Counted from the stretch's first letter, positions 7,570 to 17,516 are shown. The stretch: 64,000 bases of DNA from Thermincola carboxydiphila (GCA_016841045.1 JAENZX010000003.1:85282-149281); one strand, 5' to 3'. Notes: generated by a model not told the origin, from the sequence alone. Made by a program: numbers and translations.

Positions 7570-7813
7570 AGAACAAGCAGTTGCTAATGAAATAAGTTTT
7601 GAAGAATCACTAAAAGAATTGGAAGCGATTGTAAAGGCACTGGAAGAAGGGAACCTTACCCTTGATGAATCCCTGGCTCACTTTGAAAAGGGTATTAGTT
7701 TGTCAAGAATATGCTCTCAAAAGCTGGAACAGGCTGAAAAGAAAATAGATTTTCTGATGGCGGCACAGGATGGAGAACTTGTCTTAAAGCCCGCAGAACC
7801 AACGGAGGAATAA
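7562..7813 (+). CDS. xseB: Exodeoxyribonuclease VII small subunit
   Basis: 83 aa, typical for XseB. It shows the family pattern [34 protein letters not shown] and a second helix [15 protein letters not shown]. The subunit is needed for stable, active exonuclease VII. ATG 7562 overlaps the xseA end by eight bases and is preceded by AAGGAGGT inside xseA, implying translational coupling. ispA starts one base after the stop. Confidence 0.95.
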   Translation: MTEEQAVANEISFEESLKELEAIVKALEEGNLTLDESLAHFEKGISLSRICSQKLEQAEKKIDFLMAAQDGELVLKPAEPTEE

Positions 7814-7814
7814 A

Positions 7815-8714
7815 ATGAATGACGTTTTGGTTAATCAAAAAATTAATGAGAGGATACTACTAATTAATAAAGCCCTGGACCAATCCCTGCCAACAACTGA
7901 CCATACGCCTGCTATCATCCATGAAGCAATGCGCTACAGTGTTAATGCAGGAGGAAAAAGGTTAAGGCCCTTATTAGTTTTGGCCTCAGCGGAAGCTGTG
8001 GGTGGAGATTATCTAAAAGCCATCCAGGCGGCATGTGCCATTGAGCTGATTCATACATACTCTCTAATACACGATGATTTACCATCAATGGATGATGATG
8101 ATTACAGGCGCGGAAAGCCAACCAGCCATAAAGTTTACGGTGAATCGATAGCAATTCTGGCAGGGGATGCCCTTTTAACACTGGCTTTTGAATTATTAAC
8201 TGAGGTTGAAAAGTCAGCCAACCTCTCAGGGGCTACAATTGCCAAAATCATAAGAGAAATAGCTTGCGCTGCAGGTTCACGTGGGATGATTGGTGGACAG
8301 GTAATGGACATTTTGTCTGAAAACAAGGTTGTAGACGAACATACTCTTAAGTATATTCATTCCCACAAAACAGGCGCACTTTTTAAAGCTAGTGTAAGAA
8401 TAGGTGCTTTGATTGGTGGGGCCTCTGAAACTGAATTGAAGAATCTGACTGAATTTGCTGAGAAATTCGGAGTAGCATTTCAGATTACAGATGATATTCT
8501 TGATGTTGAAGGTGATTCTGAAAAACTTGGAAAAACTGTTGGTAGTGATGAACGTAAAAAGAAATCCACGTACCCGAGCTTGTTTGGACTTGAACAGTCG
8601 AAGATACTTGCTGCAGAAGCAGTTGATGGCGCATTAACCTCTTTAAATAGTTTTGGAGAAAAAGCGGACATTCTAAAATTTTTTACTAGTCATTTGTTAA
8701 ACAGAACTAAATAA
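7815..8714 (+). CDS. ispA: Polyprenyl (farnesyl/geranylgeranyl-type) diphosphate synthase
   Basis: 299 aa trans-prenyltransferase. The first aspartate-rich motif, DDLPSMDDDD, starts at Asp87 and is followed by RRGKPTSHKVYGE. The second is QITDDILDVEGD near residue 225. It condenses isopentenyl diphosphate with allylic diphosphates for quinone and undecaprenyl carrier synthesis. Chain length cannot be fixed by eye; family position and the xseB-ispA-dxs linkage favour an FPP synthase. It sits directly after xseB with one base between, and the OLE RNA promoter lies downstream. Confidence 0.92.
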   Translation: MNDVLVNQKINERILLINKALDQSLPTTDHTPAIIHEAMRYSVNAGGKRLRPLLVLASAEAVGGDYLKAIQAACAIELIHTYSLIHDDLPSMDDDDYRRGKPTSHKVYGESIAILAGDALLTLAFELLTEVEKSANLSGATIAKIIREIACAAGSRGMIGGQVMDILSENKVVDEHTLKYIHSHKTGALFKASVRIGALIGGASETELKNLTEFAEKFGVAFQITDDILDVEGDSEKLGKTVGSDERKKKSTYPSLFGLEQSKILAAEAVDGALTSLNSFGEKADILKFFTSHLLNRTK

Positions 8715-8831
8715 TGTGATAACGGGTAAAGTAAATGCGACTCCGGCTTCGCTTCGACTAGTATAACATGTTTTTTGCAGCCAAAAGTAGAAAAAGGGGC
8801 TATTTTGAGACAGTAATGTATTTGTTGTAAA

Positions 8832-8860
8832 TTGATGATTCATTTATTCTATGATATAAT
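8832..8860 (+). promoter_or_regulatory. Promoter of the OLE RNA
   Basis: TTGATG (8832-8837), a 17-base spacer and a perfect TATAAT (8855-8860) place a start near 8867, about 30 bases before the closing stem of the OLE RNA. The RNA could also be included in read-through transcripts from ispA. Confidence 0.65.
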
Positions 8861-8898
8861 AACATTCAATTCGATAATCAGATGTTAGTCGTTTTATG

Positions 8899-9494
8899 GT
8901 AGGTGGCGCAGTATCCTAGTCGGAACTGCCACTTTGAAGGCGGGCCTAAAAATCCGTTAAAGGGCATATCGATGAAGTTCCTGATATCGGCTGCTGACGC
9001 CCAGTTGGGGGTCGGTTTTGGGAGTAAGGAGGAAGGGCGATCTACAATGGCATGTAGGCGTTGACCCCGCCTCCGTGGAGGCTCGGAGAAGATACCGCCC
9101 TGCGGTATAAACCTTCGGGATAAACCTGTAATATGATGTTTTGCGCAGCAAGGCGTTTGATACAGTGTAGCCTGCCTTGAGTGGTGGATGGTGGATTATG
9201 GGCAATCGGGTCAAATGGGAGCGGGCCCGCTCCCATTTGGCTCGCTGTATGAAACCACCGCTGCAAAAGAGGCTAAAGGTGTTACAGTTTCGTTGAGGAA
9301 AACTCCTAGGCTGTTTGGGATTCTCAAGATATGTTGGGGATTAAAGTGTGGACTAAGTGGTAATCTAGCCCTGTATTCGGCGACGATACAGATTCATCGT
9401 AAAGGGAAACCGCCGTCATGGTAACGTGACGGTGATGAATGGGAAAACCAGCTGGACCTAAGCCACAACATTTACTCAACATATCGCCACCTAC
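8899..9494 (+). ncRNA. ole: OLE RNA (ornate, large, extremophilic)
   Basis: About 600 bases without a coding gene lie between ispA and oapA, the known genomic position of OLE RNA. The 5' end GTAGGTGGCG (8899-8908) is exactly complementary to the 3' end CGCCACCTAC (9485-9494), closing the whole element in a 10-bp stem. The interior is much richer in G and C than its flanks and full of hairpins. One is a perfect 28-nt palindrome at 9212-9239. OLE RNA forms membrane ribonucleoprotein complexes with OapA and is linked in Bacillus halodurans to cold, alcohol and magnesium stress. Identification rests on position, size, closing stem and the oapA neighbour. Confidence 0.88.
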
Positions 9495-9560
9495 TCTACT
9501 ACATATAATATTTCATTAACAAGTTTACAGATGGCTGACAAGGTATTTCGTATGGGGTGA

Positions 9561-10157
9561 ATGTTTTTGGGGAATAATAAACCTAGCTCCCTTAAATTTG
9601 CAATAGCTACGGGAACAGGTGCGTTTTTTACGGCCGTTTTTTTTAGCTTTTTTTCTGAGGTAGTTTTACCAAAACTTCAAATACTTATGCTGTCGTTTTT
9701 GTTTCTGTTACTTGTTATATTCATAGGTATTATATTTGATATGATTGGTGTGGCTACAGCGGTAGGTGCAGAGCATCCGTTTCATGCCAAGGCAACCAAA
9801 AAAATTAGCGGTGCTAAACACGCTGTACTTTTAATAAGAAATGTTCATAGCGTAACAGTATTTTGTAATGATGTGGTCGGTGACATTTGTGGTACTGTCA
9901 GCGGTGCACTGGGGGCAGCTATAGTATTTCAGCTTGTCTTAGATAAACCCACCTTTAATGAGTCGGTTTTAAGTATAGTAATGACCGGTTTTGTGGCGGC
10001 ATTGACTGTAGGAGGAAAAGCTGCAGGGAAGCACTCGGCTCTTAAGGAATCTGAAAAGATACTATTCATGGTCGGGAGGACTCTTGGGTGGTTTGAATCA
10101 GTAACCGGTATAAGTATATTATCACAGAACCGGCGTAAAGGCAGGGAAAAGAAGTGA
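9561..10157 (+). CDS. oapA: OLE-associated protein OapA, multi-pass membrane protein
   Basis: 198 aa with about four hydrophobic segments (near 10-33, 38-62, 112-132 and 140-158) and a basic C-terminus (RRKGREKK). The loop [23 protein letters not shown] and the DxxxD motif [10 protein letters not shown], giving Asp104 and Asp108, match what I recall of OapA; those aspartates were reported to matter for function. It binds OLE RNA at the membrane. ATG 9561 follows GGGGTGA, 66 bases after the RNA ends. dxs begins within its last four bases. The overall layout resembles the membrane part of CNNM/DUF21 proteins, which would suit a magnesium link, but that is inference. Confidence 0.87.
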   Translation: MFLGNNKPSSLKFAIATGTGAFFTAVFFSFFSEVVLPKLQILMLSFLFLLLVIFIGIIFDMIGVATAVGAEHPFHAKATKKISGAKHAVLLIRNVHSVTVFCNDVVGDICGTVSGALGAAIVFQLVLDKPTFNESVLSIVMTGFVAALTVGGKAAGKHSALKESEKILFMVGRTLGWFESVTGISILSQNRRKGREKK

Positions 10158-12094
10158 GCGATAAACAATCTATAACACCGATCTTGGATAAGGTTACCGG
10201 CCCTTCCGTCCTTAAAAAGTTTTCAATAGATGAACTGAACAGGCTGGCTGCGGAAATTAGAGGTGTCCTTATAGAAACGGTATCAATAACGGGTGGTCAC
10301 TTAGCTCCAAATTTGGGCGTTGTGGAACTGACCCTCGCTTTACATACCGTATTTGATTGCCCAAAAGATAAAATCATATGGGATGTCGGTCATCAGTCAT
10401 ATATACATAAAATAATTACAGGCAGACGCGAAAAATTTTCTACTTTAAGGCAGCACATGGGACTAAGCGGATTTCCCAAACGTGCCGAAAGTGAATGTGA
10501 CTCTTTCGATACCGGACACAGCAGTACATCCATTTCTGCTGCATTAGGATTGGCTCTTGCCAGGGATCTTAAAAAAGAGAAAAATAATATTATTGCAGTT
10601 ATTGGAGACGGAGCAATGACCGGGGGTATGGCTTTTGAAGCTTTAAACCACGCAGGTCATCTGGGGACTAATTTAATCGTAGTACTAAATGATAATGAAA
10701 TGTCTATTGCTGAAAATGTCGGTGCACTTGCTGGTTATTTAAGCCGTATGAGGACTGATCCTAAATATTATAAGCAAAAACATGAAATGGAACTTCTTCT
10801 AAAGAAGATTCCAGCTATTGGTTCAACAGTAGTTAAGGCTGTTGAAAGAATAAAAGACAGCTTTAAATACCTGGTAGTGCCGGGGATGCTATTTGAGGAA
10901 CTTGGCTTTACTTATCTTGGTCCAATTAATGGACATGACATAAACTTAACCCGTACAATTCTTGAACGTGCAAAGAACAGTCGTGGACCGGTGCTGGTTC
11001 ATGTCATTACACATAAAGGGAAAGGATATAAACCAGCTGAAAAATACCCCGATAAGTTTCACGGTATAGGACCATTTAATATACAATCAGGTCGAACAAA
11101 AAGCAGTAATAAGCCAACTTATACCGAGATTTTTGGTAAAACCCTTTGTGAGCTTGCGTCAGCCAATGAAAAAGTATTGGCCATAACTGCAGCTATGCCA
11201 ACAGGGACAGGCCTGACCTCCTTTGGAGAGAAATTTCCTTCGCGTTTTTTTGATGTAGGGATAGCTGAGCAGCATGCTGTTACCATGGCAGCAGGTTTAG
11301 CTGTAAGTGGTTTTACGCCGGTAGTAGCAATATACTCGACATTTTTACAACGGGCTTACGACCAGATTATTCATGATGTTGCAATCCAAAACCTGCATGT
11401 TGTCTTTGCCATTGACAGAGCAGGCTTGGTGGGAGACGATGGAGAAACACATCAGGGTGTTTTTGATATTTCGTATATGCGTCACATTCCAAATATGGTT
11501 TTGATGGCCCCTAAGGATGAAAATGAATTAGCTCATATGCTAAAAATGGCAATAGATTATGATGGCCCAATCGCTCTTCGTTACCCGCGAGGAGCAGGGA
11601 TTGGCGTATCCCTGGAAGAAACGCCTGAACCACTAAAATTGGGTAAATCAGAAACTATAAAAAAGGGCAGTGATATTACAATTGCAGCTGTGGGTCCATT
11701 AGTATACGATGCATTAGAAGCTGCCAGTATACTAAAAAATAAAGGTATTAATGCAGAAGTAATAAATATCAGGTTTGTAAAGCCTCTTGACGAAGAAAGC
11801 CTGTTAGAAAGTGTGAGAAGAACAGGCAGTATTTTAACACTGGAGGAACATGTTTTAGATGGCGGATTTGGAAGTGCCGTTATGGAAATGTTGAACCGTC
11901 ATGGTGTAAATATAAATGTTAAGCGTCTGGGACTTCCTGACGAGTTTATCAGCCACGGGTCTATACTCGAAATAAGAGAGAAGTATGGACTAACTGTGGA
12001 TAATATTGTAGCTGAAATAACACAAATGGTTTCAGGCTCTGTAAAGCCAAAGAGTGCAAGAAAACCCAAAATAAATTTAGCCACACAATCTTGA
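10154..12094 (+). CDS. dxs: 1-deoxy-D-xylulose-5-phosphate synthase
   Basis: 646 aa thiamine-diphosphate enzyme that makes DXP from pyruvate and glyceraldehyde-3-phosphate, the first step of the non-mevalonate isoprenoid pathway. Visible motifs are [13 protein letters not shown], the TPP site [47 protein letters not shown] and RYPRGAG. Starting at GTG 10154, it overlaps the oapA stop by four bases, so it is translationally coupled to the OLE partner. The C-terminal tail after [10 protein letters not shown] is basic and slightly longer than usual. The isoprenoid link to ispA across the OLE RNA is conserved in other OLE-bearing Firmicutes. Confidence 0.95.
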   Translation: MSDKQSITPILDKVTGPSVLKKFSIDELNRLAAEIRGVLIETVSITGGHLAPNLGVVELTLALHTVFDCPKDKIIWDVGHQSYIHKIITGRREKFSTLRQHMGLSGFPKRAESECDSFDTGHSSTSISAALGLALARDLKKEKNNIIAVIGDGAMTGGMAFEALNHAGHLGTNLIVVLNDNEMSIAENVGALAGYLSRMRTDPKYYKQKHEMELLLKKIPAIGSTVVKAVERIKDSFKYLVVPGMLFEELGFTYLGPINGHDINLTRTILERAKNSRGPVLVHVITHKGKGYKPAEKYPDKFHGIGPFNIQSGRTKSSNKPTYTEIFGKTLCELASANEKVLAITAAMPTGTGLTSFGEKFPSRFFDVGIAEQHAVTMAAGLAVSGFTPVVAIYSTFLQRAYDQIIHDVAIQNLHVVFAIDRAGLVGDDGETHQGVFDISYMRHIPNMVLMAPKDENELAHMLKMAIDYDGPIALRYPRGAGIGVSLEETPEPLKLGKSETIKKGSDITIAAVGPLVYDALEAASILKNKGINAEVINIRFVKPLDEESLLESVRRTGSILTLEEHVLDGGFGSAVMEMLNRHGVNINVKRLGLPDEFISHGSILEIREKYGLTVDNIVAEITQMVSGSVKPKSARKPKINLATQS

Positions 12095-12106
12095 GGTGCT
12101 AACACA

Positions 12107-12919
12107 ATGCCTGGTAAAAAGAGATTAGATACACTATTGGTTGATAAAGGCCTTTTTCCGTCAAGGGAAAAGGCCAAAAGTTCAATAATGGCCGGTCTTA
12201 TAAAAATCGATGGGAGAGTTGTTGATAAAGCCGGGACAGAAGTGCCAGAAAAAGCTGTTGTTGAAGTAGCAGGTCCTGCTATACCTTACGTTAGCAGGGG
12301 CGGACTAAAACTTGAAAAGGCTGTTAAAGAGTTTGAACTTGACTTAAAAGGAAAAATCGTGGTTGACATTGGCGCTTCAACCGGGGGGTTTACTGATTGT
12401 GCACTTCAAAACGGCGCTGCTAAAGTATATGCCATTGATGTAGGTTACGGACAGTTAGATTGGAAGCTTCGGCAGGACCCAAGGGTCGTAAATCTTGAAA
12501 GAACTAACTTTAGATACTTTGATAAAGGGATTCTATCAGAAAACCCTGATCTTGTGACTATTGATGTTTCTTTCATATCTTTGGAAAAAATCCTGCCTGT
12601 TGTGGCTGAAATCCTTTTAGCTGGAAGTCAGGTGATTGCTCTGATTAAACCGCAATTTGAGGCCGGACGGGAGAAAGTGGGCAAAAAAGGGGTAGTTCGT
12701 GACCCTGAGACACATATGTCAGTCATTGAAAAAGTTTTAGTAAGTGCCGACCAAAATGGTTTTAACATAAAAGCCATTTCATATTCTCCGATTAAAGGAC
12801 CTGAAGGTAATATTGAATATTTGCTTTATCTTGAAAAAGGTGGTACTGGTGAAGCGTTTCAATTGATTAATAAACAAATAAGGGATATAGTTGAAAAAGC
12901 TACTAAGAAATTGAATTGA
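12107..12919 (+). CDS. tlyA: TlyA-family rRNA (cytidine-2'-O)-methyltransferase
   Basis: 270 aa. An N-terminal S4 RNA-binding domain (KKRLDTLLVDKGLFPSREKAKSSIMAGLI) is followed by an FtsJ-like SAM methyltransferase with VVDIGASTGGFTDCALQNGA. TlyA proteins 2'-O-methylate cytidines in ribosomal RNA; some were once called hemolysins. ATG 12107 is 12 bases after the dxs stop with GAGGTG upstream. The gene closes the OLE-linked operon and is followed by a bidirectional terminator shared with the converging lipoprotein gene. Confidence 0.9.
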   Translation: MPGKKRLDTLLVDKGLFPSREKAKSSIMAGLIKIDGRVVDKAGTEVPEKAVVEVAGPAIPYVSRGGLKLEKAVKEFELDLKGKIVVDIGASTGGFTDCALQNGAAKVYAIDVGYGQLDWKLRQDPRVVNLERTNFRYFDKGILSENPDLVTIDVSFISLEKILPVVAEILLAGSQVIALIKPQFEAGREKVGKKGVVRDPETHMSVIEKVLVSADQNGFNIKAISYSPIKGPEGNIEYLLYLEKGGTGEAFQLINKQIRDIVEKATKKLN

Positions 12920-12938
12920 TAATCCTGTTAATAGACAG

Positions 12939-12965
12939 AAAAAAGACCACGTAGTGGTCTTTTTT
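12939..12965. terminator. Bidirectional terminator between tlyA and the lipoprotein gene
   Basis: AAAAAAGACCAC and GTGGTCTTTTTT form a perfect 12-bp stem with a three-base loop and A/T tracts on both sides. It can stop tlyA on the plus strand and the 169-aa lipoprotein gene on the minus strand. Confidence 0.9.
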
Positions 12966-13473
12966 AAATGTCGTTTTTTGGCTGTTCAGTTCGATACTTA
13001 AGTGTTATATCATGGCCGGAATCATCCTTATAATGCAAAGTATCGACTGTTAACCCACTCTTAATTTCAAAAATCAGGAGTCCGCCACCGCGATAATCGG
13101 GTGGAATAGTCCTTTCGGAAAAAGCCGATTTACCCAATGGCTTTGCATTTGTTAGGGTGGAAGAGTATTTATGAATTTCTCCGTCTGCTGTTTTGATTGT
13201 TACAAAATCGGGAGAAATAGGAATATCTGCTTTTGTATTATTTTCAACCTTTACCAAAAGGCTAATTACTTCATAGTCAGGCTTAGTTGGCTTAATCATT
13301 TGTGTCATATTCCTAATATCACGGGTGGTTGAAACTATAAAACCATTATCTTCACCGGTTAAATGAGAAGTATCCTCAACAGAAGGACTGGGGGCAGGTT
13401 CCGGTTTTTCTTCTGTACACCCGGTAAAAACAAATAAAGCAATACATAATAATAGGGCAAGTAATTTTTTCAT
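12964..13473 (-). CDS. Secreted lipoprotein with DUF4352-like domain
   Basis: 169 aa. The N-terminus is a lipoprotein signal: KK, a hydrophobic core LLALLLCIALFVF, then the lipobox FTGC with Cys19. A Pro/Glu-rich linker follows, then a beta-rich domain with VISLLVKVENNTKADIPISP and FVTIKTADGEIHKY. This is the pattern of DUF4352/telokin-like immunoglobulin-fold lipoproteins. The substrate is unknown. ATG at 13473 follows AAAGGAGC. It is transcribed against the surrounding operons and has its own terminator, so it is probably an inserted single-gene unit. Confidence 0.75.
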   Translation of the reverse strand: MKKLLALLLCIALFVFTGCTEEKPEPAPSPSVEDTSHLTGEDNGFIVSTTRDIRNMTQMIKPTKPDYEVISLLVKVENNTKADIPISPDFVTIKTADGEIHKYSSTLTNAKPLGKSAFSERTIPPDYRGGGLLIFEIKSGLTVDTLHYKDDSGHDITLKYRTEQPKNDI

Positions 13474-13633
13474 AAATACGCTCCTTTTTTATAATCTGAT
13501 ATATTATTGCACTAATAATTAAGTTATATTCTACAATAATTAGCAGATTCCTTGGCGCTATTAATTAAAAATATTTCAAACAAGGATATATGTTAATTTT
13601 TGTAGAACATTATTATCTAAAGGGGGGCATATA

Positions 13634-14500
13634 GTGAACTCCATAGGAATTATCGTTAATGTGGAAAAGCCTGACATAAATCAAATAACTGCCCATATTG
13701 TTTCATGGCTTGAGAATAATGGTATCAAAGTTTATGTCAATATTGTCGGGGACCTGTGCGGCACGACTCAAATGCAGACCTGCACTGAAAAGGAACTGAT
13801 AGAAAATTGCCAATGTGTGATTGTTCTGGGCGGTGATGGAACACTCTTGCATTCTGCTAGATTAATTGCAGCTGGGGATATTCCGATTTTTGGGGTTAAT
13901 TTAGGTCAGTTGGGGTTCCTTACAGAAATTGAGCTTAATGACCTGACTCCGGCCTTAGAAAAACTGGTTTCCGGTGAATATCGCATAGAAGAACGAATGA
14001 TGATACAGGCTACCGTATATAGAAACGGAAAAGAGATAAGTAAATTTTACGGGCTAAATGATGCTGTAATTACAAAAGGAGCTTTTGCCCGCCTCATACG
14101 ACTTAAAACTTATGTTAATAATGAGTATGTTGACATATATCCTGCTGACGGGCTGATTATTTCGTCTCCGACTGGTTCGACAGCATACTCACTTTCTGCC
14201 GGAGGACCTCTCGTGGTGCCCAATTTAGAGTTGATGATTGTTACTCCTATCTGTCCCCATACCCTATCGTCCAGACCCTTGGTAGTAGACAGGGACAGCA
14301 TAATAAAAGTAGAACTGCAGTCAACTCAGGCGGAGATTATGCTGACAATTGACGGGCAGAGGGGACATTCACTTAAGTCCTTTGATGAAATAATTGTTCA
14401 AAAATCTCCTCACAATGCTAAATTTATTAAGCTTTCCAACAGGGGTTTTTATGAAATTTTAAGAAAAAAACTGAAGGAAGGCAGAAATACTGATGTTTAA
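13634..14500 (+). CDS. nadK: NAD kinase
   Basis: 288 aa. The ATP/NAD motif VLGGDGTLLHSARL is at about 64-77, followed by GVNLGQLGFLTE and the NAD-binding stretch PADGLIISSPTGSTAYSLSAGGP. It phosphorylates NAD to NADP. GTG 13634 follows AGGGGGG at normal spacing. The ytqB-like gene overlaps its last eight bases, and argR and recN follow, the same arrangement as in many clostridia. Confidence 0.95.
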   Translation: MNSIGIIVNVEKPDINQITAHIVSWLENNGIKVYVNIVGDLCGTTQMQTCTEKELIENCQCVIVLGGDGTLLHSARLIAAGDIPIFGVNLGQLGFLTEIELNDLTPALEKLVSGEYRIEERMMIQATVYRNGKEISKFYGLNDAVITKGAFARLIRLKTYVNNEYVDIYPADGLIISSPTGSTAYSLSAGGPLVVPNLELMIVTPICPHTLSSRPLVVDRDSIIKVELQSTQAEIMLTIDGQRGHSLKSFDEIIVQKSPHNAKFIKLSNRGFYEILRKKLKEGRNTDV

Positions 14501-15065
14501 GGTCTTGGCCAATACGGTTAAAATTGCACATCGAATTATATCTCAACATATTTCCGAGGGAGCAGCGGTTGTTGATGCTACTGTAGGTAATGGACATGAC
14601 ACTCTATTTCTGGCCAGGTGTGTTGGAGAAACCGGACACGTTCACGGTTTTGATATTCAGGAACAGGCAATTAACAATACCTTGGAGCTTTTGAAAAAAG
14701 AAGATTTACTTGATAGGGTAACTCTGTATAAAACCGGACATGAAAACATGAAACAATTGGTAAAAGACCCTATTGATCTGGTAGTCTTTAATCTTGGTTA
14801 TCTCCCCGGTGGTGATCGTAACGTTATTACCGGGCCTGAGACGACTTTGGAGGCTGTTACTCAGGGAGTTTCACTGTTAAAACCCGAAGGCCTAATATGC
14901 ATTGTTGTATACACCGGACATTCTGGCGGGCGGGAAGAACGTGATTTACTGGAATCATACCTGGCTGGCCTGGATAAAAAAGCATTTTGTGTTGGTAAGC
15001 TGAATTTTATTAATCGTGAGCAGGCTCCTTACTTGATTATAATTGAAAAAAGTGCGGGAGGTTAA
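14493..15065 (+). CDS. YtqB/MnmM-family SAM-dependent tRNA methyltransferase
   Basis: 190 aa class I methyltransferase of the rRNA_methylase (PF06962) family. It has the SAM loop VVDATVGNGHDTLFLARCVG, an acidic strand end GFDIQEQAI, the family motif NLGYLPGGD and a C-terminal NREQAPYLIIIEK. YtqB orthologues were assigned as MnmM, the methyltransferase that completes mnm5s2U34 in tRNA; I apply that by family membership only. ATG 14493 overlaps nadK by eight bases and argR follows five bases after the stop. Confidence 0.85.
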   Translation: MFKVLANTVKIAHRIISQHISEGAAVVDATVGNGHDTLFLARCVGETGHVHGFDIQEQAINNTLELLKKEDLLDRVTLYKTGHENMKQLVKDPIDLVVFNLGYLPGGDRNVITGPETTLEAVTQGVSLLKPEGLICIVVYTGHSGGREERDLLESYLAGLDKKAFCVGKLNFINREQAPYLIIIEKSAGG

Positions 15066-15070
15066 GTTTT

Positions 15071-15523
15071 TTGAAGACTCAAAGACACCAAAAAATTATT
15101 GAAATTATCCAAAAAAAATCAGTTGAAACACAAGAAGAATTAGCTGATGAATTAAAAAAACTTGGTTTTAACGTGACCCAGGCAACGGTATCGAGAGATA
15201 TCAAAGAACTTAGGCTTGTTAAGATAACAACAGGAAACAACATGTACAAATATGCAGTTCCAGGTGAAAAGCTTTTAGGCGGCGGACGGCTGAAGAACAG
15301 GCGAATATTTAGAGATTCGGTTATCAATATGGACTATAGTGAAAATATAATCATGGTTAAAACTTCGCCAGGTGCAGCACAGGCTGTTGCTTTGGTAATT
15401 GACAATGAAGGTTTGGTTGAGGTTATTGGTACAGTGGCCGGAGATGACACTGTATTGGCTGTTGTGAAACCAAAATCTGCGGTTACAAAGGTGCTGCGTC
15501 ACTTTAATGGCTACCTTGAATAA
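15071..15523 (+). CDS. argR: Arginine repressor
   Basis: 150 aa. The N-terminal winged helix reads RHQKIIEIIQKKSVETQEELADELKKLGF and then NVTQATVSRDIKEL. The C-terminal oligomerisation and arginine-binding domain contains GDDTVLAVV. It is a hexameric regulator of arginine metabolism, also called AhrC. The start is TTG 15071 with GGGAGG about nine bases upstream. Position between ytqB and recN is the standard Firmicute context. Confidence 0.93.
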   Translation: MKTQRHQKIIEIIQKKSVETQEELADELKKLGFNVTQATVSRDIKELRLVKITTGNNMYKYAVPGEKLLGGGRLKNRRIFRDSVINMDYSENIIMVKTSPGAAQAVALVIDNEGLVEVIGTVAGDDTVLAVVKPKSAVTKVLRHFNGYLE

Positions 15524-15552
15524 CCTCAGTGATTGAGTTATGGGAGAGAATT

Positions 15553-17235
15553 ATGCTTAAAAAAATTATTATAAAAAATTTTGCCCTTATAGATAATCTT
15601 GAAGTTGATTTTCATCCTGGCTTTAATGCCCTTACAGGTGAGACCGGAGCCGGAAAATCAATAATCATTGACGCTGTTGATATTGTTATAGGTGGACAAG
15701 GATTGACCGATTTTATCAGAAGCGGAGAACAAACAGCTCTGATTGAAGCATTTTTTGAAATCGATAGCAACAAAAAAGTAATAAATATGCTTCAGAAACT
15801 AGAGCTGGTACCTGAGGAAACTGAATATTTGATTCTCTCTAGGGAACTTGTAAGAAATGGCAAAAATATAAGCCGTATAAATGGCAGGAGTGTAACTCTG
15901 TCAGTTTACAAAGAATTAACTAAGAATCTGGTTGATATTTATGGGCAGCACCACCAGCAGTCACTTTTAGATCCTCAAAAACATATTGATCTTGTAGACC
16001 TGTTTGGAGGTGGGCAGCTCCTGGAACTCCGGGTCCAGGTCGCCATGATTTATGAAGAACTGGTAAACATCGAAAAAAGTTTAAAAAAGATGGACGAACT
16101 GGAAAAGGAACAGGCGCGCATGGCTGATGTTTACAGGTTTCAATATGATGAAATTGAAAACAGTCAGTTAGTAATTGGTGAAGATACGTCACTTGCCTCT
16201 GAAAAGAAAATTTTAGCACATTCTGAAAAACTGACTTTATTATCAGAACAAGTTTACGATATCCTGTATGGAGGTCAAAGAAATGCATCTGATTTAATCA
16301 ACGAAGCAGTACATAACTTAAAAGAAATTTCATCAATAGATCCGGCAGCATCTCAGATGTATGAAAACCTACAATCAGTACTATACCAGATAGAAGATTT
16401 ATCAAGGGACATTCGGACTTATAGCTCTAACATCGAATACGACCCTGACAAGCTTCAGGAAGTAGATGATCGTCTCATGATGCTTAACCAGCTTAAAAAG
16501 AAATATGGTAATACTATTGAAGAAATCATTGAATTTCAGAAGCAGATTGCCTCATCTATGGAAGCAGCGGAAAACTGGGAAGCAACTAAAAATAAGATTG
16601 CTGAGTCTTTAGATCAAAAAAAAGCGGAGTATTATAATATAACTGCAAAACTTACTGAGCATAGAAGAAGGGTAGCAGGAAAGCTTAATGAAGAGATAAC
16701 AATTCAACTAAAAGAACTAAATATTCCACATGTTTCTTTTGAGGTAAATATTCAACCTAAAGAAATAAAGAGCAGCCAAGGTATGGATGATATAGAATTT
16801 ATGATATCCCCAAATGTGGGAGAACCTTTAAAACCTCTTTCTAAAATTGTCTCCGGCGGTGAAGCATCAAGAATCATGCTTGCTTTTAAAACGGTCCTTT
16901 CTGAAGCTGATTCTGTTTCCACAATGATATTTGATGAAGTCGATGCCGGTGTAGGTGGGATTGCTCTCCAGTCTGTAGCAAGAAAACTATCACATTTAGG
17001 GACTAACAAACAGGTTGTCTGTGTAACTCATTCACCACATATTGCGGCTTACGCAGATAATCATTATAAAATAGAAAAAACAGTTGAGAGTAAACGGACA
17101 GTTACAAAAATAAATTTACTTGCCTATGACCAACGAATATATGAAATTGCTCGGATGTTATCTGGTGATAAGATTACCGAAGTTACGAGGAAACATGCTG
17201 AAGAGATTCTAAAGTCTTCATTAAGATTTCATTAA
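15553..17235 (+). CDS. recN: DNA repair protein RecN
   Basis: 560 aa SMC-like ATPase. Walker A is in FNALTGETGAGKSIIIDAV (near 28-46), long coiled-coil arms span roughly 150-380, and the ABC signature KIVSGGEASRIMLAFK with the Walker B STMIFDEVDAGVGG is in the C-terminal half. It acts early in double-strand break repair. ATG 15553 follows GGGAGAG; the in-frame 15529 start has no site and adds residues absent from the family. A hairpin terminator lies 80 bases after the stop. Confidence 0.95.
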   Translation: MLKKIIIKNFALIDNLEVDFHPGFNALTGETGAGKSIIIDAVDIVIGGQGLTDFIRSGEQTALIEAFFEIDSNKKVINMLQKLELVPEETEYLILSRELVRNGKNISRINGRSVTLSVYKELTKNLVDIYGQHHQQSLLDPQKHIDLVDLFGGGQLLELRVQVAMIYEELVNIEKSLKKMDELEKEQARMADVYRFQYDEIENSQLVIGEDTSLASEKKILAHSEKLTLLSEQVYDILYGGQRNASDLINEAVHNLKEISSIDPAASQMYENLQSVLYQIEDLSRDIRTYSSNIEYDPDKLQEVDDRLMMLNQLKKKYGNTIEEIIEFQKQIASSMEAAENWEATKNKIAESLDQKKAEYYNITAKLTEHRRRVAGKLNEEITIQLKELNIPHVSFEVNIQPKEIKSSQGMDDIEFMISPNVGEPLKPLSKIVSGGEASRIMLAFKTVLSEADSVSTMIFDEVDAGVGGIALQSVARKLSHLGTNKQVVCVTHSPHIAAYADNHYKIEKTVESKRTVTKINLLAYDQRIYEIARMLSGDKITEVTRKHAEEILKSSLRFH

Positions 17236-17316
17236 GATAATTTATATTTAAAATTACATTTTTATTATTTTTAAATCAAAAAAACATTATACATTAGAGT
17301 TTACAATTTTAGTGAT

Positions 17317-17347
17317 AATAACACCAAATTTTTATGGTGTTATTTTT
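17317..17347 (+). terminator. Terminator after recN
   Basis: AATAACACCA pairs with TGGTGTTATT around an eight-base AT loop and runs into TTTTTTTG. Confidence 0.85.
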
Positions 17348-17516
17348 TTGTTTTTTATTTTTCAGTAAACATAGTCAAATTCTCTTAAAAAATATGAAAT
17401 ATAGTTATTTATCTGGCTTTATGGAAATTTACCGTGATATTTCTTGGCATAAAACTAAATTAATAAGGTTATCTTAAGTTTAGATTCCTAAATAAATTCA
17501 CCATGGTGCTGCTAGT

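Noticed and set aside
8957-9424. Short ORFs on both strands between ispA and oapA
   Set aside because: They lie inside the OLE RNA and mirror its self-complementary hairpins. No start signals or protein families are seen.
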